From positions 1 to 22,469 of IMG/VR virus record IMGVR_UViG_3300041955_000087: a DNA stretch of 22,469 bases. One strand, 5' to 3'. The position numbers and the translations under genes were made by a program. The stretch comes from a virus. The notes under the pieces are model-generated. The model was not told where the DNA came from and searched no databases. It worked only from the letters and a program-made list of their open reading frames with translations. Below are positions 22,242 to 22,469 of the stretch, piece after piece. Position 1 is the stretch's first letter, and each line of letters opens with the position of its first letter.

Positions 22242-22469
22242 GATGTCACCTCGGGTGATGCCACCACAGTTGCAGACACATTAGATGAGCCCACAAGGCC
22301 CTCATGCTCAGAAATATCGTTTACTGCCATGGTTGCAATCTCTTTGATTAGCTCGCCTTTTATTGAGTCTGGCAGGCTGTTAATGTGCGCGATGATTGCA
22401 TCGTGATGGGCTGCGATAGCTTTTAGCATGTCATTAAGCGCAGCATCAATGCCTGAGGGTTTGATTGTG
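22238..22469 (-). CDS. Hypothetical protein, partial (5' end beyond the right edge)
   Basis: The frame is open from the window edge to a stop at 22238 (76 residues visible), so the true start may be outside; an internal ATG at 22429 would give 63 residues but has no clear ribosome binding site. The visible part is helical (IDAALNDMLKAIAAHHDAII, then LPDSIKGELIKEIATMAVND) with a Ser/Val/Thr-rich tail. In P22 the small terminase lies just before the large one, but no small-terminase feature is evident here. Function unknown. Confidence 0.55.
   Translation of the reverse strand, partial: TIKPSGIDAALNDMLKAIAAHHDAIIAHINSLPDSIKGELIKEIATMAVNDISEHEGLVGSSNVSATVVASPEVTS

Noticed and set aside
1-22469. 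CRISPR array, tRNA or insertion sequence
   Set aside because: No regularly spaced direct repeats, no tRNA cloverleaf and no transposase were seen on reading both strands.

Overview
The window is a virion-assembly region of a short-tailed phage (podovirus) or a prophage of that type. The order of genes on the minus strand, read from the right edge leftwards, follows the late operon of Salmonella phage P22. It runs: large terminase, portal, scaffold, coat, gp4-like tail adaptor, gp10-like plug, a small protein where P22 has its tail needle, three ejection proteins of about the sizes of P22 gp7, gp20 and gp16, then tail and receptor-binding proteins. No bacterial housekeeping gene, integrase, lysis gene or tRNA is seen. 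The host cannot be named. The P22-like plan suggests a gammaproteobacterium, but that is inference.

Right end (about 19.2-22.5 kb): four tightly overlapping small genes lead into the large terminase gene. The terminase carries an intein inserted inside its nuclease active-site motif. A complete HNH homing endonuclease gene lies inside the intein coding sequence, in the -1 frame relative to it, with its own Shine-Dalgarno and a plausible promoter. The intein frame stays open through the whole overlap. This dual-coding selfish element is the most unusual thing in the window.

Middle (about 12.9-19.2 kb): portal and a 63-residue gene, then two genes on the opposite strand (16112-16755) with their own candidate promoter and a 25-bp imperfect palindrome. 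This looks like a moron cassette placed between portal and scaffold. A divergent region (15833-16111) also holds a good minus-strand promoter and a leader with two related ~50-nt elements, each able to form two hairpins, ahead of scaffold and coat. A strong hairpin separates coat from the tail-adaptor gene.

Left end (1-12.9 kb): plug, ejection proteins, a large tail protein of about 820 residues, then a row of eight small to mid-sized genes. Six or more are modular tail-fibre or receptor-binding proteins that share and swap N-terminal GGTG-type modules and C-terminal beta-rich heads. The last gene runs off the left edge.

Genes are packed with frequent ATGA, TAATG or TGATG junctions, consistent with translational coupling along a late operon. 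Assignments of gp4, gp10, gp7, gp20 and gp16 rest on sequence flavour plus order and length, not on a database search.
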